Shown in pieces: positions 1-6,652 of a DNA stretch of 14,208 bases. Source of the stretch: Deltaproteobacteria bacterium (GTDB taxonomy: Bacteria; Desulfobacterota; DSM-4660; Desulfatiglandales; Desulfatiglandaceae); NCBI GenBank assembly GCA_019313765.1, contig JAFDAP010000084.1, positions 1 to 14,208 of the forward strand. Reading direction: 5' to 3'. The position numbers were made by a program, and so were the translations under genes. The number at the start of each line of letters is the position of its first letter. Positions within the stretch are counted from its first letter, which is position 1. Below the pieces are notes generated by a model. That model had not been told where the DNA came from. It was given only the letters and a program-made list of their open reading frames with translations, and made no database searches.

Positions 1-187
1 CCCGCGTTTCGGGGAAAGTATCGAAGATTATGTTCTCGCGCCGTTTTACAGCGACGAAAAGGAAATTATGGAAAGAGTAATCCGCATGGCGGTTCAGGCA
101 TGCGAATTGGTTGTTTCAGAGGGGGTTGAACCGGCAATGAGTCAAATCAATTGCCAAAATTTAGCAAATAAGGAGGTAAGAAACTGA
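1..187 (+). CDS. 3' end of an unidentified protein (partial)
   Basis: Reading from base 2, an open frame of 61 codons runs to a TGA at 185-187. The peptide begins PRFGESIEDYVLAPFYSDEK and ends NLANKEVRN. It is mostly amphipathic helix, with no membrane segment and no motif I can assign. Its TGA overlaps the hppA ATG by one base, and the strong hppA ribosome-binding site (AGGAGG, 171-176) lies inside its last codons. The two genes are therefore probably cotranscribed and translationally coupled. The beginning of the gene is outside the window, so the family cannot be named; I do not recognise it. Confidence 0.6.
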   Translation, partial: PRFGESIEDYVLAPFYSDEKEIMERVIRMAVQACELVVSEGVEPAMSQINCQNLANKEVRN

Positions 188-2244
188 TGCAGGGATTAAC
201 CGTTTACGCTCCCTTTTTAGGGATTTTGAGTCTGGTCATTGCCTGGCTGATCTACGGCTATGTCAAAAAGCAGCCCAATGGCACGGATCTGATGAAGGAA
301 CTGGAGGAGATGATCCATGAAGGGGCCATGGCCTTTTTAAAAAAGGAGTATTCTATCTTAGTCATTTTTATTGCGGCAGTGTTTCTCCTATTAGGATTAG
401 TGCTCGGTGAGTGGAAGACATCCATTGCCTTTGTAACGGGCGCTTTCCTCTCCATGCTGGCAGGCTTTTCAGGCATGACCGCCGCAACCAGGGGTAACTC
501 CCGGACGGCCCAGGCCGCGACCGAATCGGGTCAGGCCAGGGCCTTGAACGTGTCCTATTTTTCAGGTTCCGTCATGGGCTTAGCCGTGGCCGGCTTAGGA
601 CTCGTAGGTCTTGGTTTCTGGTTCTGGTATCACGGCGGAGACCCGGCGACCGCAAAGTATATAAACGGCTTTGCCATGGGCGCAAGCTCCATTGCACTGT
701 TTGCCCGTGTGGCTGGTGGCATCTATACCAAGGCCGCTGACGTTGGGGCCGACTTAGTGGGTAAAGTGGAAGCAGGCATCCCGGAGGACGACCCGCGAAA
801 TCCCGGGGTTATTGCCGACAACGTGGGTGACAACGTGGGCGACATTGCAGGGATGGGCGCGGACATCTTCGAATCCTTTGTTGGCTCGGTAATCGCCACT
901 ATTGCCATCGCGGCGACCCTGACCATTACGCCTGAATTTCTTGCAAAATTTCCTGTACTCAAAGATCTGGATCCCACAGTCATTAAGCTGAAATACATGT
1001 CCATGCCGATCTTGATTGTCATGGCAGGCATGCTCAGCTCGTTCGTAGGGGTGTTCTCCATCAAGGTATTTCAGGGCGGAGACCCGGCAGGGGCCTTGAG
1101 ATACACCACGTTCGTTGCCGCGACAATTTTTGTTGCCCTTACCGCTGTCATTACCAATTATCTCGGCATGCCCTGGGGCGCTTTCTGGGCCGTGGTTTCC
1201 GGTCTCCTCTGCGGGATAGCCATCGGTCTTCTCGCGGAATATTATACTTCAGGGCCTCCTGTCCGGCGTATCGCAGAACAGACCAAGACCGGGCCTGCAA
1301 CCGTGATCATTGCCGGCCTGGCCGTTGGCATGCAGTCCACGTATCTCCCCATCATGGGTATCTGCGTGGCCACGTTCGTCGGTTTTCAGACTGCCGGGAT
1401 TTACGGCATCGGTCTTTCCGCCGTGGGTATGCTGGCTACTGTGGGCGCGACCATGACCGTGGATGCCTACGGTCCCATTGCAGACAATGCAGGCGGTATC
1501 TCGGAAATGGCGGGTTTGGGTCCTGAGACCAGGAAGATCACGGACAGCCTCGATGCCCTTGGCAACACCACTGCCGCCATTGGTAAAGGGTTTGCCATCG
1601 GCTCCGCGGTCCTGACCGCATTGGCACTGTTCGTGGCCTTTTCCCAGGCCGCGGGTTTGAAAATCATTGATATCAGGAACCCGATGGTGGTGATCGGCTG
1701 CTTTATCGGCGGTATGGTTCCTATGCTCTGCGCGGCCCTCACAATGACGTCTGTGGGTAAGGCCGCATTTGCTATCGTAGAGGAGATCCGGAGACAGTTT
1801 CGTGAGATCCCGGGCCTCCTTGAAGGAAAAGAGGGAGCCAAGCCGGATCCTAAGACCTGTGTGTCCATTGCAACCAACTCCGCCCTGAAGGAAATGGTGG
1901 CCCCGGGCCTCATCGCAGTGCTTACCCCTGTGGCCGTGGGTTTTCTCTTAGGCAAAGAGACCTTAGGCGGCATGCTTTTGGGCGCCACGATTATGGGCGC
2001 ATTTTTAGCCCTATTCATGGCCAATGGCGGCGGTGCATGGGATAATGCGAAAAAATGGATCGAGGAAGGCAACTTAGGCGGAAAAGGCTCCGACAACCAT
2101 AAGGCCGCTGTAGTAGGCGACACCGTTGGTGATCCGTTTAAGGACACCTCGGGTCCTGCCATGAACATCCTTATCAAGTTGATGTCCGTGGTTTCGCTGG
2201 TTATTGCGCCTATTCTGCCAGCTATAGGCCTGTTTTTGATGTAG
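187..2244 (+). CDS. hppA: Membrane-bound ion-translocating pyrophosphatase, K+-dependent type
   Basis: Hydrolyses pyrophosphate and pumps H+ and/or Na+ out across the cytoplasmic membrane. The 685 residues are in the usual family range, with many hydrophobic segments from about residue 7 to the C-terminus. The substrate and Mg2+ site is intact: DVGADLVGKVEAGIPEDD begins at 185, followed by DNVGDNVGDIAG, and GDTVGDPFKDTSGP begins at 644. GNTTAAIGKG (459-468) has Ala463 where K+-independent enzymes have Lys, so by family rule this is a K+-dependent enzyme. Glu229 in GADIFES matches the position where Na+-pumping and some K+-dependent H+-pumping members carry their gate glutamate, so the pumped ion cannot be settled by eye. 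The ATG at 187 follows AGGAGG (171-176) with good spacing and overlaps the stop of the preceding gene. In anaerobes such enzymes recover energy from biosynthetic PPi, including PPi from sulfate activation. Confidence 0.97.
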   Translation: MQGLTVYAPFLGILSLVIAWLIYGYVKKQPNGTDLMKELEEMIHEGAMAFLKKEYSILVIFIAAVFLLLGLVLGEWKTSIAFVTGAFLSMLAGFSGMTAATRGNSRTAQAATESGQARALNVSYFSGSVMGLAVAGLGLVGLGFWFWYHGGDPATAKYINGFAMGASSIALFARVAGGIYTKAADVGADLVGKVEAGIPEDDPRNPGVIADNVGDNVGDIAGMGADIFESFVGSVIATIAIAATLTITPEFLAKFPVLKDLDPTVIKLKYMSMPILIVMAGMLSSFVGVFSIKVFQGGDPAGALRYTTFVAATIFVALTAVITNYLGMPWGAFWAVVSGLLCGIAIGLLAEYYTSGPPVRRIAEQTKTGPATVIIAGLAVGMQSTYLPIMGICVATFVGFQTAGIYGIGLSAVGMLATVGATMTVDAYGPIADNAGGISEMAGLGPETRKITDSLDALGNTTAAIGKGFAIGSAVLTALALFVAFSQAAGLKIIDIRNPMVVIGCFIGGMVPMLCAALTMTSVGKAAFAIVEEIRRQFREIPGLLEGKEGAKPDPKTCVSIATNSALKEMVAPGLIAVLTPVAVGFLLGKETLGGMLLGATIMGAFLALFMANGGGAWDNAKKWIEEGNLGGKGSDNHKAAVVGDTVGDPFKDTSGPAMNILIKLMSVVSLVIAPILPAIGLFLM

Positions 2245-2261
2245 AAAGCTAATACAAAAAC

Positions 2262-2270
2262 TGTTATAAT
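2262..2270 (+). promoter_or_regulatory. Candidate extended -10 promoter downstream of hppA
   Basis: TGTTATAAT is a perfect extended -10 (TGnTATAAT). No good -35 lies at the usual distance. It points toward carD, and a transcript from here would carry a leader of about 350 nt containing the inverted-repeat element at 2347-2592. This is a motif match only. Confidence 0.3.
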
Positions 2271-2346
2271 GAGGGATAGCGGGGCGAAGGGACAGATTAT
2301 TCATGCTTCCCTTCTTCCCGTTCCCTCGGTTTTTCTGTGTTCCTTT

Positions 2347-2592
2347 TTGATGGTCTCGTAAAAAGTCAGAATGTCCGAAACTGTCATTTCGACCAAAGGG
2401 AGAAATTTTATTTATTCAAATAGTGACAAACTCGTAAAAAGTCGTACTTAATGAATCTGTCATTTCGACCGCAGGGAGAAATCTTATATTTTCAATTGGT
2501 TACGCGTTAAAGATTTCTCGCGGAGTTTATTTCCGCCCCGGGGGCGGGAGCTCGAAATGACAAGTGGGAGAGACTTTTTACGAAACCATCAA
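2347..2592. repeat. MITE-like inverted-repeat element, CTCGTAAAAAGTC family, copy 1
   Basis: A left end at 2347-2367 and a right end at 2572-2592 form a 21-bp terminal inverted repeat with one mismatch (core TCGTAAAAAGTC / GACTTTTTACGA). A further internal left-type end sits at about 2428-2443. Between them are two near-copies of a CTGTCATTTCGACC...GGGAGAAAT unit (from 2381 and 2458). The second is mirrored by AAGATTTCTCG...GCTCGAAATGAC (about 2510-2561), and a tight GC palindrome lies at 2533-2547. There is no transposase and no convincing ORF, so it is a non-autonomous element or nested repeat. It fills most of the 380-bp hppA-carD gap and ends 32 bp before the carD start. Confidence 0.75.
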
Positions 2593-2624
2593 CTTTTACA
2601 AGGCCATCATGATTGGGGGTTTAA

Positions 2625-3104
2625 ATGTTTAATATAGGTGATTTGGCTGTTTATCCTGCTCACGGCGTTGGCGTGATTGAAAAAATTGAGGCACAAGAGA
2701 TCTCAGGCTGCCAGCAGGACTTTTATGTCATGCGCATTCTCGATAACAACATGATCATCATGATCCCGACTAATAATGTCAACAATGTAGGATTGCGGGA
2801 TCTTATTGGTCAAACGGAAGTTTCAAGGCTCTATTCTATTCTTAAGAAGAGAGATGTCACCATTGACAACCAGACATGGAATCGCCGTTACAGGGAATAC
2901 ATGGACAAAATCAAGACAGGCTCCGCCTTTGAGGTGGCCGAGGTCTACAGGGATCTTTTAATATTAAAGATTGACAAAGACCTCTCCTTTGGCGAAAGGA
3001 AAATGTTAGATACGGCCAGGAATCTCCTGGTCAAAGAAATATCTCTTGCCGAAAAAATTGGTGAAGACCAGGTAGAAAAGGATCTGGATAAGATCTTTTC
3101 ATAA
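2625..3104 (+). CDS. carD: CarD/CdnL-family RNA polymerase-binding transcription regulator
   Basis: CarD/CdnL proteins bind the RNA polymerase beta subunit and stabilise open promoter complexes, especially at rRNA and other housekeeping promoters. This 159-residue protein is the normal length. Residues 1-65 form the N-terminal RNAP-interacting domain (FNIGDLAVYPAHGVGVIEKI is typical). The remainder is the helical DNA-binding domain, with Trp85 in NQTWNRRYREY at the position of the tryptophan known in mycobacterial CarD to contact the upstream edge of the open bubble. FGERKMLDTARNLLVKEIS (about 122-140) is the other family hallmark. The ATG follows a G-rich TGGGGG (2614-2619) rather than a canonical AGGAGG. 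The stop codon lies within the first stem of a twin-hairpin element (3101-3141). rluD follows after 79 bp. The symbol carD is used in the family sense. Confidence 0.93.
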   Translation: MFNIGDLAVYPAHGVGVIEKIEAQEISGCQQDFYVMRILDNNMIIMIPTNNVNNVGLRDLIGQTEVSRLYSILKKRDVTIDNQTWNRRYREYMDKIKTGSAFEVAEVYRDLLILKIDKDLSFGERKMLDTARNLLVKEISLAEKIGEDQVEKDLDKIFS

Positions 3105-3141
3105 AATCGCTTCGCGATTTTATACAACGCGGCTACGCCGC
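3101..3141. repeat. Twin-hairpin element, copy A, overlapping the carD stop codon
   Basis: First hairpin: ATAAAATCGC (3101-3110), loop TTC, GCGATTTTAT (3114-3123), a perfect 10-bp stem. Second hairpin: GCGGC (3129-3133), loop TAC, GCCGC (3137-3141). The carD TAA (3102-3104) is part of the first stem. The same layout occurs after rho and, reversed, before rpmE. It may act as a terminator or mRNA 3'-end stabiliser. The A-rich 5' arm and T-rich 3' arm would suit a terminator, but no long U-tract follows the second stem. Confidence 0.75.
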
Positions 3142-3183
3142 TCAAAAAGGCAGATTTCACTTCAGGCAAGTTCTCATACTAAA

Positions 3184-4185
3184 GTGGAGCACGAATCAGA
3201 TAAAAGTTTTTTCTATGAAATTTATGAAGACAGTGAAGATATTCGCTTAGACGTCTTTTTAGCCTCCCGTTCAACTGACCTTTCTCGTTCAAGGATACAG
3301 TCTCTAATAAAGAGCGGCGAAGCAAAAGTCAACAAGTGCCATTCAAGACCAAGTTACAAGCTAAAGAAAGGGGATCAGGTTTCCCTTTCAATTCCTCATG
3401 CCTCTCCCCACGTCCTGAAACCTGAGACGGTAGAATTCGGCATCATTTATGAAGACGGTTCACTCATTGTACTGAACAAGCCGGCCGGCCTTGTGGTTCA
3501 TCCTGCTGCGGGTCATGCCACAGGCACTCTGGTTCACGGCCTCCTTCAACATTGTCACGACCTTTCCGGGATCGGCGGCGTATTACGACCGGGTATCGTG
3601 CATCGGCTTGACAAGGACACCTCCGGCATTATGGTAGCGACTAAAAGCGACCGGTCACACACCTTCTTAGCCAAGCAGTTCAAGTCGGGTGAGGTGAAAA
3701 AGCAATATGTGGCCCTGGTGTACGGTGCGATCAGGGGCAATGAGGGAAAGATAGAACTCCCCGTTGGCCGCCATCCTAAAAAAAGGAAACAGATGTCGGT
3801 CCAGCCTTCCGGCGGAAGGCTGGCTTTGACCCGGTGGCGGAAAATTGAGGAATTTAATGGCGAATTTTCTTTGCTCTCCGTCATTATCAAGACAGGGCGG
3901 ACCCATCAGATTCGGGTTCACCTTTCCCATATAGGTCATCCTGTTGCCGGAGATCCGGTCTACGGATATGGTCAAAGACGGTGGAAAAGACATCCGCTAT
4001 ACAAAAAGGGGTTGCTCCCCTCCATAAACAGGCAAATGCTCCATGCAAAGAGCTTAGGCTTTGTCCATCCGGATTCAGAGCGTTATATGGAATTCGAAGC
4101 CCCGCTCCCGGACGACATGGCACACGCAGTGCGAACCCTGCAATCGTTAAACACTAAATGGCAGTGCGAACCCTGCAATCGTTAA
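3184..4185 (+). CDS. rluD: Large-subunit rRNA pseudouridine synthase, RluA/RluD family
   Basis: Isomerises uridine to pseudouridine in RNA. RluD itself modifies helix 69 of 23S rRNA, but the exact target here is inferred from family only. Domains: an S4 RNA-binding domain at about 18-75 (RLDVFLASRSTDLSRSRIQ), then the catalytic domain at about 83-310. The signature RPGIVHRLDKDTSGIMV includes catalytic Asp143 in HRLD. KTGRTHQIRVH (236-246), GHPVAGDPVYG and MLHAKSLGFVHP are also typical. The start is GTG at 3184 with no visible Shine-Dalgarno. The upstream frame stays open, but I see no better start. The 3' end lies in a perfect 35-bp tandem duplication that replaces an ancestral stop after SLNTK (325 residues) with eight extra residues, WQCEPCNR. 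The gene probably belongs to a transcription unit with carD. Confidence 0.92.
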   Translation: MEHESDKSFFYEIYEDSEDIRLDVFLASRSTDLSRSRIQSLIKSGEAKVNKCHSRPSYKLKKGDQVSLSIPHASPHVLKPETVEFGIIYEDGSLIVLNKPAGLVVHPAAGHATGTLVHGLLQHCHDLSGIGGVLRPGIVHRLDKDTSGIMVATKSDRSHTFLAKQFKSGEVKKQYVALVYGAIRGNEGKIELPVGRHPKKRKQMSVQPSGGRLALTRWRKIEEFNGEFSLLSVIIKTGRTHQIRVHLSHIGHPVAGDPVYGYGQRRWKRHPLYKKGLLPSINRQMLHAKSLGFVHPDSERYMEFEAPLPDDMAHAVRTLQSLNTKWQCEPCNR

Positions 4186-4195
4186 ACACTAAATG
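4126..4195. repeat. Perfect 35-bp tandem duplication at the 3' end of rluD
   Basis: Bases 4126-4160 and 4161-4195 are identical. The first copy is coding. The rluD stop (TAA, 4183-4185) lies in the second copy in a different phase. The second copy ends at the AAATGA that would have given the stop in the ancestral single-copy state. This looks like a recent replication-slippage or unequal-exchange event, because no base differs between the copies. Confidence 0.9.
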
Positions 4196-4197
4196 AC

Positions 4198-4225
4198 TTG
4201 ACATAGGCAAAAAAACAATTATTAT
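4198..4225 (+). promoter_or_regulatory. Candidate sigma-70-type promoter for rho
   Basis: A perfect -35 TTGACA (4198-4203), a 16-bp spacer and TATTAT (4220-4225) lie 13 bp after the rluD stop and point toward rho. The rho leader would be about 465 nt. Long leaders are known for rho in enterobacteria, where Rho autoregulates by attenuation; that parallel is inference. Transcription from here would be antisense to the interrupted ORF at 4222-4485. Confidence 0.45.
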
Positions 4226-4485
4226 AGATCAATCTTAAATGTTTTCCTGCCTTCTGGAGGATTCGGTATAGACCGGATATCTGATAAGACTCCATAGCTA
4301 ATCTGCTGAGTCAACTTCTCTAACTCACAATAAAGGGTTTTAAGGTTGCTCTCATTGCTCAGAAGCCGGGGCATTGTGAATGCTTTTCAGCTTTTTCCCA
4401 TATCGCGGACCGAGATGCCTTTATAAGGGGGCTTAGCTCCGCCGTGCTCCACAATTTGGAATAATGGGTTTACTGTCTGGGACAT
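4222..4485 (-). pseudogene. Unrecognised 87-codon ORF interrupted by an in-frame TGA
   Basis: On the minus strand an ATG at 4483-4485 opens a frame beginning MSQTVNPLFQIVEHGGAKPP and continuing YKGISVRDMGKS. A TGA follows at 4387-4389 (codon 33). The same frame then continues for 54 sense codons (KAFTMPRLLSNESNLKTLYC, then ELEKLTQQISYGVLSDIRSI and PNPPEGRKTFKIDL) to a TAA at 4222-4224. Both halves have protein-like composition and need no frameshift to join, so one point mutation (for example TGG to TGA) would explain the break. No clear ribosome-binding site precedes the ATG. I do not recognise the family. It could instead be a chance ORF, or a short downstream protein could start at the internal ATG after the TGA. 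It lies between rluD and rho, antisense to the presumed rho leader. Confidence 0.45.
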
Positions 4486-4603
4486 AATTTCTATTGGGCA
4501 TTCCAATATTTGACGGACCGGTAAGAAATCTTACTTAATCCCGTCGTGGCGGGATTTTGCCCGTGGGGAAAAATCTTTTTTCGAGGTTATGAAAATAATA
4601 AAC

Positions 4604-4669
4604 TTGACGAACTCGTAAAAAGTCAAGGATTCCCGTTTGGCATCACATAGCTTTTTACGAGACCATCAA
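4604..4669. repeat. Short inverted-repeat element, CTCGTAAAAAGTC family, copy 2, in the rho leader
   Basis: Left end TTGACGA + ACTCGTAAAAAGTC (4604-4624) and right end GCTTTTTACGAGACCATCAA (4650-4669) are inverted repeats matching the ends of copy 1, separated by only 25 bp. This looks like a near-interior-free copy. It ends 18 bp before the rho ribosome-binding site (GGAG, 4688-4691). In a rho transcript it would form a strong hairpin close to the start codon. Sequence at about 4525-4580 (GAAATCTTA, CCCGTCGTGGCGGGA) may be the remnant of a related repeat. Confidence 0.7.
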
Positions 4670-4698
4670 TCTTAAACTGCATTAAATGGAGATGAAGC

Positions 4699-5946
4699 AT
4701 GAATCTTGTAGAACTTAAAGAAATGAAGATCAGTGAACTGACGGAGATGGGAAAGAAGTTCCGTATTGAGGGTGCCTCCGGCATGCCCAAGCAGAGCCTT
4801 ATTTTCGCCCTTTTGCAGGCACACTCCGAACAAAACGGCCTCATATACGGAGAGGGCGTCCTGGAGATCCTGCCGGACGGTTTCGGTTTTCTAAGGGCCA
4901 CTGACGCAAATTACCTCCCGGGTCCCGATGATATTTATATCTCTCCATCGCAGATCCGCCGCTTTAACTTGAGGACGGGAGATACAACCGCCGGCCAGAT
5001 TCGACCTCCCAAAGACTCTGAGAGATACTTCGCCCTTTTGAAGGTAGAAAAGGTCAATCACGAAGATCCTGAAATAGCCAGAGAAAAGATCCTCTTTGAC
5101 AATCTCACGCCCCTATATCCCAATGAAAAGATTAAGCTGGAAAGCAAGTCCGATAATTATTCCACAAGACTCATGGACATGATGACACCCATTGGGAAAG
5201 GCCAGCGGGGCTTGATCGTTGCGCCTCCCAGGACCGGGAAAACCATGCTTCTGCAGAACATTGCCAATAGTGTGACAGCAAACGACAAAAGCATCCACAA
5301 GATTGTGCTCCTCATAGATGAAAGGCCGGAGGAGGTCACCGATATGGCCCGTTCAGTGGATGCCGAAGTCATCAGCTCAACCTTTGACGAGCCCCCTCAA
5401 CGCCATGTTCAGGTGGCCGAAATGGTGATTGAAAAAGCCAAGAGGCTTGTAGAACACAAGCTTGATGTCCTGATACTGTTAGACAGCATTACCAGATTGG
5501 CCCGCGCATACAACGCAGTGGTTCCGCCCAGCGGCAAAATCCTTTCAGGCGGTCTGGATTCAAATGCCCTCCACAAACCCAAGCGTTTTTTTGGTGCGGC
5601 AAGAAATATCGAGGAAGGCGGCAGTCTGACAATCATTGCCACGGCCCTCATTGAGACGGGAAGCCGAATGGACGAGGTCATCTTTGAAGAGTTTAAGGGC
5701 ACGGGAAATATGGAAATTCACTTAGATCGAAAGCTGACCGACAGGAGGGTCTTCCCGTCCATAGACATCAATCGTTCCGGCACCCGGAAAGAGGAACTTT
5801 TGTTGGATGAGGCTGACCTGAACCGCATCTGGATACTGCGTAAATTGCTTGCGCCCCTGACCCCGGTGGACAGCATGGAGTTTTTACTTGAAAAAATAAA
5901 AGGAACAAATGATAATAAAGACTTTTTGGCCTCCATGAGTGGATAA
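4699..5946 (+). CDS. rho: Transcription termination factor Rho
   Basis: Hexameric ATP-dependent RNA translocase and helicase that ends transcription at Rho-dependent sites. At 415 residues it is close to the 419 of E. coli Rho, with no large insertion. An N-terminal helical bundle (1-45) is followed by a cold-shock-type RNA-binding domain (about 48-118) with the RNP1-like GFGFLR (61-66). The RecA-type ATPase core has Walker A APPRTGKT (175-182, Lys181) and Walker B VLILLDS with Asp262. The secondary RNA-binding segment is present (GGLDSNALHKPKRFFGAARN, 284-303), as is the arginine-finger region SIDINRSGTR (354-363). The ATG follows GGAG (4688-4691) at normal spacing. Upstream lie a long leader with a candidate promoter at 4198 and a hairpin repeat at 4604-4669. 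The stop codon is inside the first stem of a twin-hairpin element. rpmE follows after 211 bp, a common order in bacteria. Confidence 0.98.
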   Translation: MNLVELKEMKISELTEMGKKFRIEGASGMPKQSLIFALLQAHSEQNGLIYGEGVLEILPDGFGFLRATDANYLPGPDDIYISPSQIRRFNLRTGDTTAGQIRPPKDSERYFALLKVEKVNHEDPEIAREKILFDNLTPLYPNEKIKLESKSDNYSTRLMDMMTPIGKGQRGLIVAPPRTGKTMLLQNIANSVTANDKSIHKIVLLIDERPEEVTDMARSVDAEVISSTFDEPPQRHVQVAEMVIEKAKRLVEHKLDVLILLDSITRLARAYNAVVPPSGKILSGGLDSNALHKPKRFFGAARNIEEGGSLTIIATALIETGSRMDEVIFEEFKGTGNMEIHLDRKLTDRRVFPSIDINRSGTRKEELLLDEADLNRIWILRKLLAPLTPVDSMEFLLEKIKGTNDNKDFLASMSG

Positions 5947-5993
5947 AATCGTTATGCGAAACATAACGATTTTATAAAACGCAGCTTCGCTGC
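5943..5993. repeat. Twin-hairpin element, copy B, overlapping the rho stop codon
   Basis: First hairpin: ATAAAATCGTTATG (5943-5956), loop CGAAA, CATAACGATTTTAT (5962-5975), a perfect 14-bp stem. Second hairpin: GCAGC (5981-5985), loop TTC, GCTGC (5989-5993), preceded by AAAAC. The rho TAA (5944-5946) is within the first arm, as at carD. It probably ends or protects the rho mRNA. Confidence 0.75.
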
Positions 5994-6057
5994 TAATATT
6001 CACACCTTTTTTTGTGCATTCTCAGCGGTTAATGACTATAAATAGCAATGATGATGG

Positions 6058-6087
6058 TTGATCTCTGAGTTGTTATACTGATAAAAT
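6058..6087 (+). promoter_or_regulatory. Weak candidate promoter upstream of rpmE
   Basis: TTGATC (6058-6063), an 18-bp spacer and TAAAAT (6082-6087) precede rpmE in an AT-rich stretch. An alternative -10-like TATACT lies at 6074-6079 but is too close to this -35. The stretch is the only non-repeat sequence between the two twin-hairpin copies, so a separate rpmE promoter here is plausible but unproven. Confidence 0.25.
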
Positions 6088-6101
6088 ATTTTTTGTTTTT
6101 A

Positions 6102-6144
6102 GCGGCCAAGCCGCGTTATATAAAATTGCTGAAAGCAATTTTAT
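6102..6144. repeat. Twin-hairpin element, copy C, reversed, in the rpmE leader
   Basis: Here the order is inverted relative to copies A and B: GCGGC-CAA-GCCGC (6102-6114) comes first, then GTTAT, then ATAAAATTGCT-GAA-AGCAATTTTAT (6120-6144). It ends just before the rpmE ribosome-binding site (AAAGGAT, 6146-6152), so a stem here could influence translation initiation. Its presence in both orientations shows a dispersed repeat and not a simple gene-specific terminator. Confidence 0.7.
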
Positions 6145-6157
6145 GAAAGGATAAAAA

Positions 6158-6391
6158 ATGAAAAATGGAATTCACCCGGAATACTATAAGGCGACCGTAC
6201 ACTGTGCCTGTGGCAATGATTTTGAAACAGGCTCCACAGCCAAGGAAATACACGTTGAAATTTGTTCCAAATGCCATCCTTTTTTTACGGGCAAACAGAA
6301 ACTGGTCGATTCGGCCGGTAGGGTAGAACGCTTCAGAAGGAAATATGCCAAGTTTGACAAGGAGTCTGCTAAGGGTAAATCAAAAGCGTGA
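6158..6391 (+). CDS. rpmE: 50S ribosomal protein L31, zinc-binding form
   Basis: Small protein of the large ribosomal subunit that helps bridge to the small subunit. The 77 residues fit the family. MKNGIHPEYYKATVHCACGN is the standard N-terminus. Cys16, Cys18, Cys36 and Cys39 (CAC...CSKC) form the complete zinc-binding set of the C+ paralogue, the one expected when zinc is sufficient. HPFFTGKQKLVDSAGRVERF is the typical core, followed by a lysine-rich tail. The ATG follows AAAGGAT at good spacing. rpmE lies between rho and prfA, as in many bacteria. In several lineages a DUF1385 gene sits between rpmE and prfA; it is absent here. Confidence 0.97.
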   Translation: MKNGIHPEYYKATVHCACGNDFETGSTAKEIHVEICSKCHPFFTGKQKLVDSAGRVERFRRKYAKFDKESAKGKSKA

Positions 6392-6652
6392 GAGATGCAG
6401 AGTTTAATGTCCCAAAGCACACCTGATAACAAAATGATAATCGCGTTCCGCTACATGAAAATCATGCTTTGCGTTGAGCAAAAGTCGGGCTGTACATAGC
6501 TTCCGTCCCTGCCTTTTCGTCCCCTTTAAAGCGCCAATTACATTATTCCACTCCTATTTTGGTAAGTAAGTCCGCGATATCCAGCGTCAGGCTTTATGGC
6601 CGTTTTAAACCCTAACTATTTGTGTAATCGTTTATAAAAAAGGTTTACAGCT
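6392..6652. other. Gap between rpmE and prfA with no gene seen
   Basis: 261 bp without a convincing ORF, hairpin terminator or promoter. Short open segments occur (for example codons reading IAFRYMKIMLCVEQK around 6440-6485), but none has a credible start, ribosome-binding site and length. None of the repeat families found elsewhere in the window is present. Confidence 0.4.

Noticed and set aside
1467..2177. Long open frame antisense to hppA (236 codons), and similar antisense frames within rho, prfA and prmC
   Set aside because: Shadow frames of strongly conserved genes in GC-biased codon positions; their peptides look like reverse-frame composition.
2271..2330. Intrinsic terminator after hppA (GAAGGGA/TCCCTTC and a T-run)
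   Set aside because: The stem is short with a long loop, and the T-run is not adjacent to it; too weak to list.
4387..4389. In-frame TGA as a possible selenocysteine codon
   Set aside because: Only a small 5-bp hairpin (GCATT/AATGC) follows, without the features of a bacterial SECIS, and there is no nearby Cys or known redox motif. A nonsense mutation is simpler.
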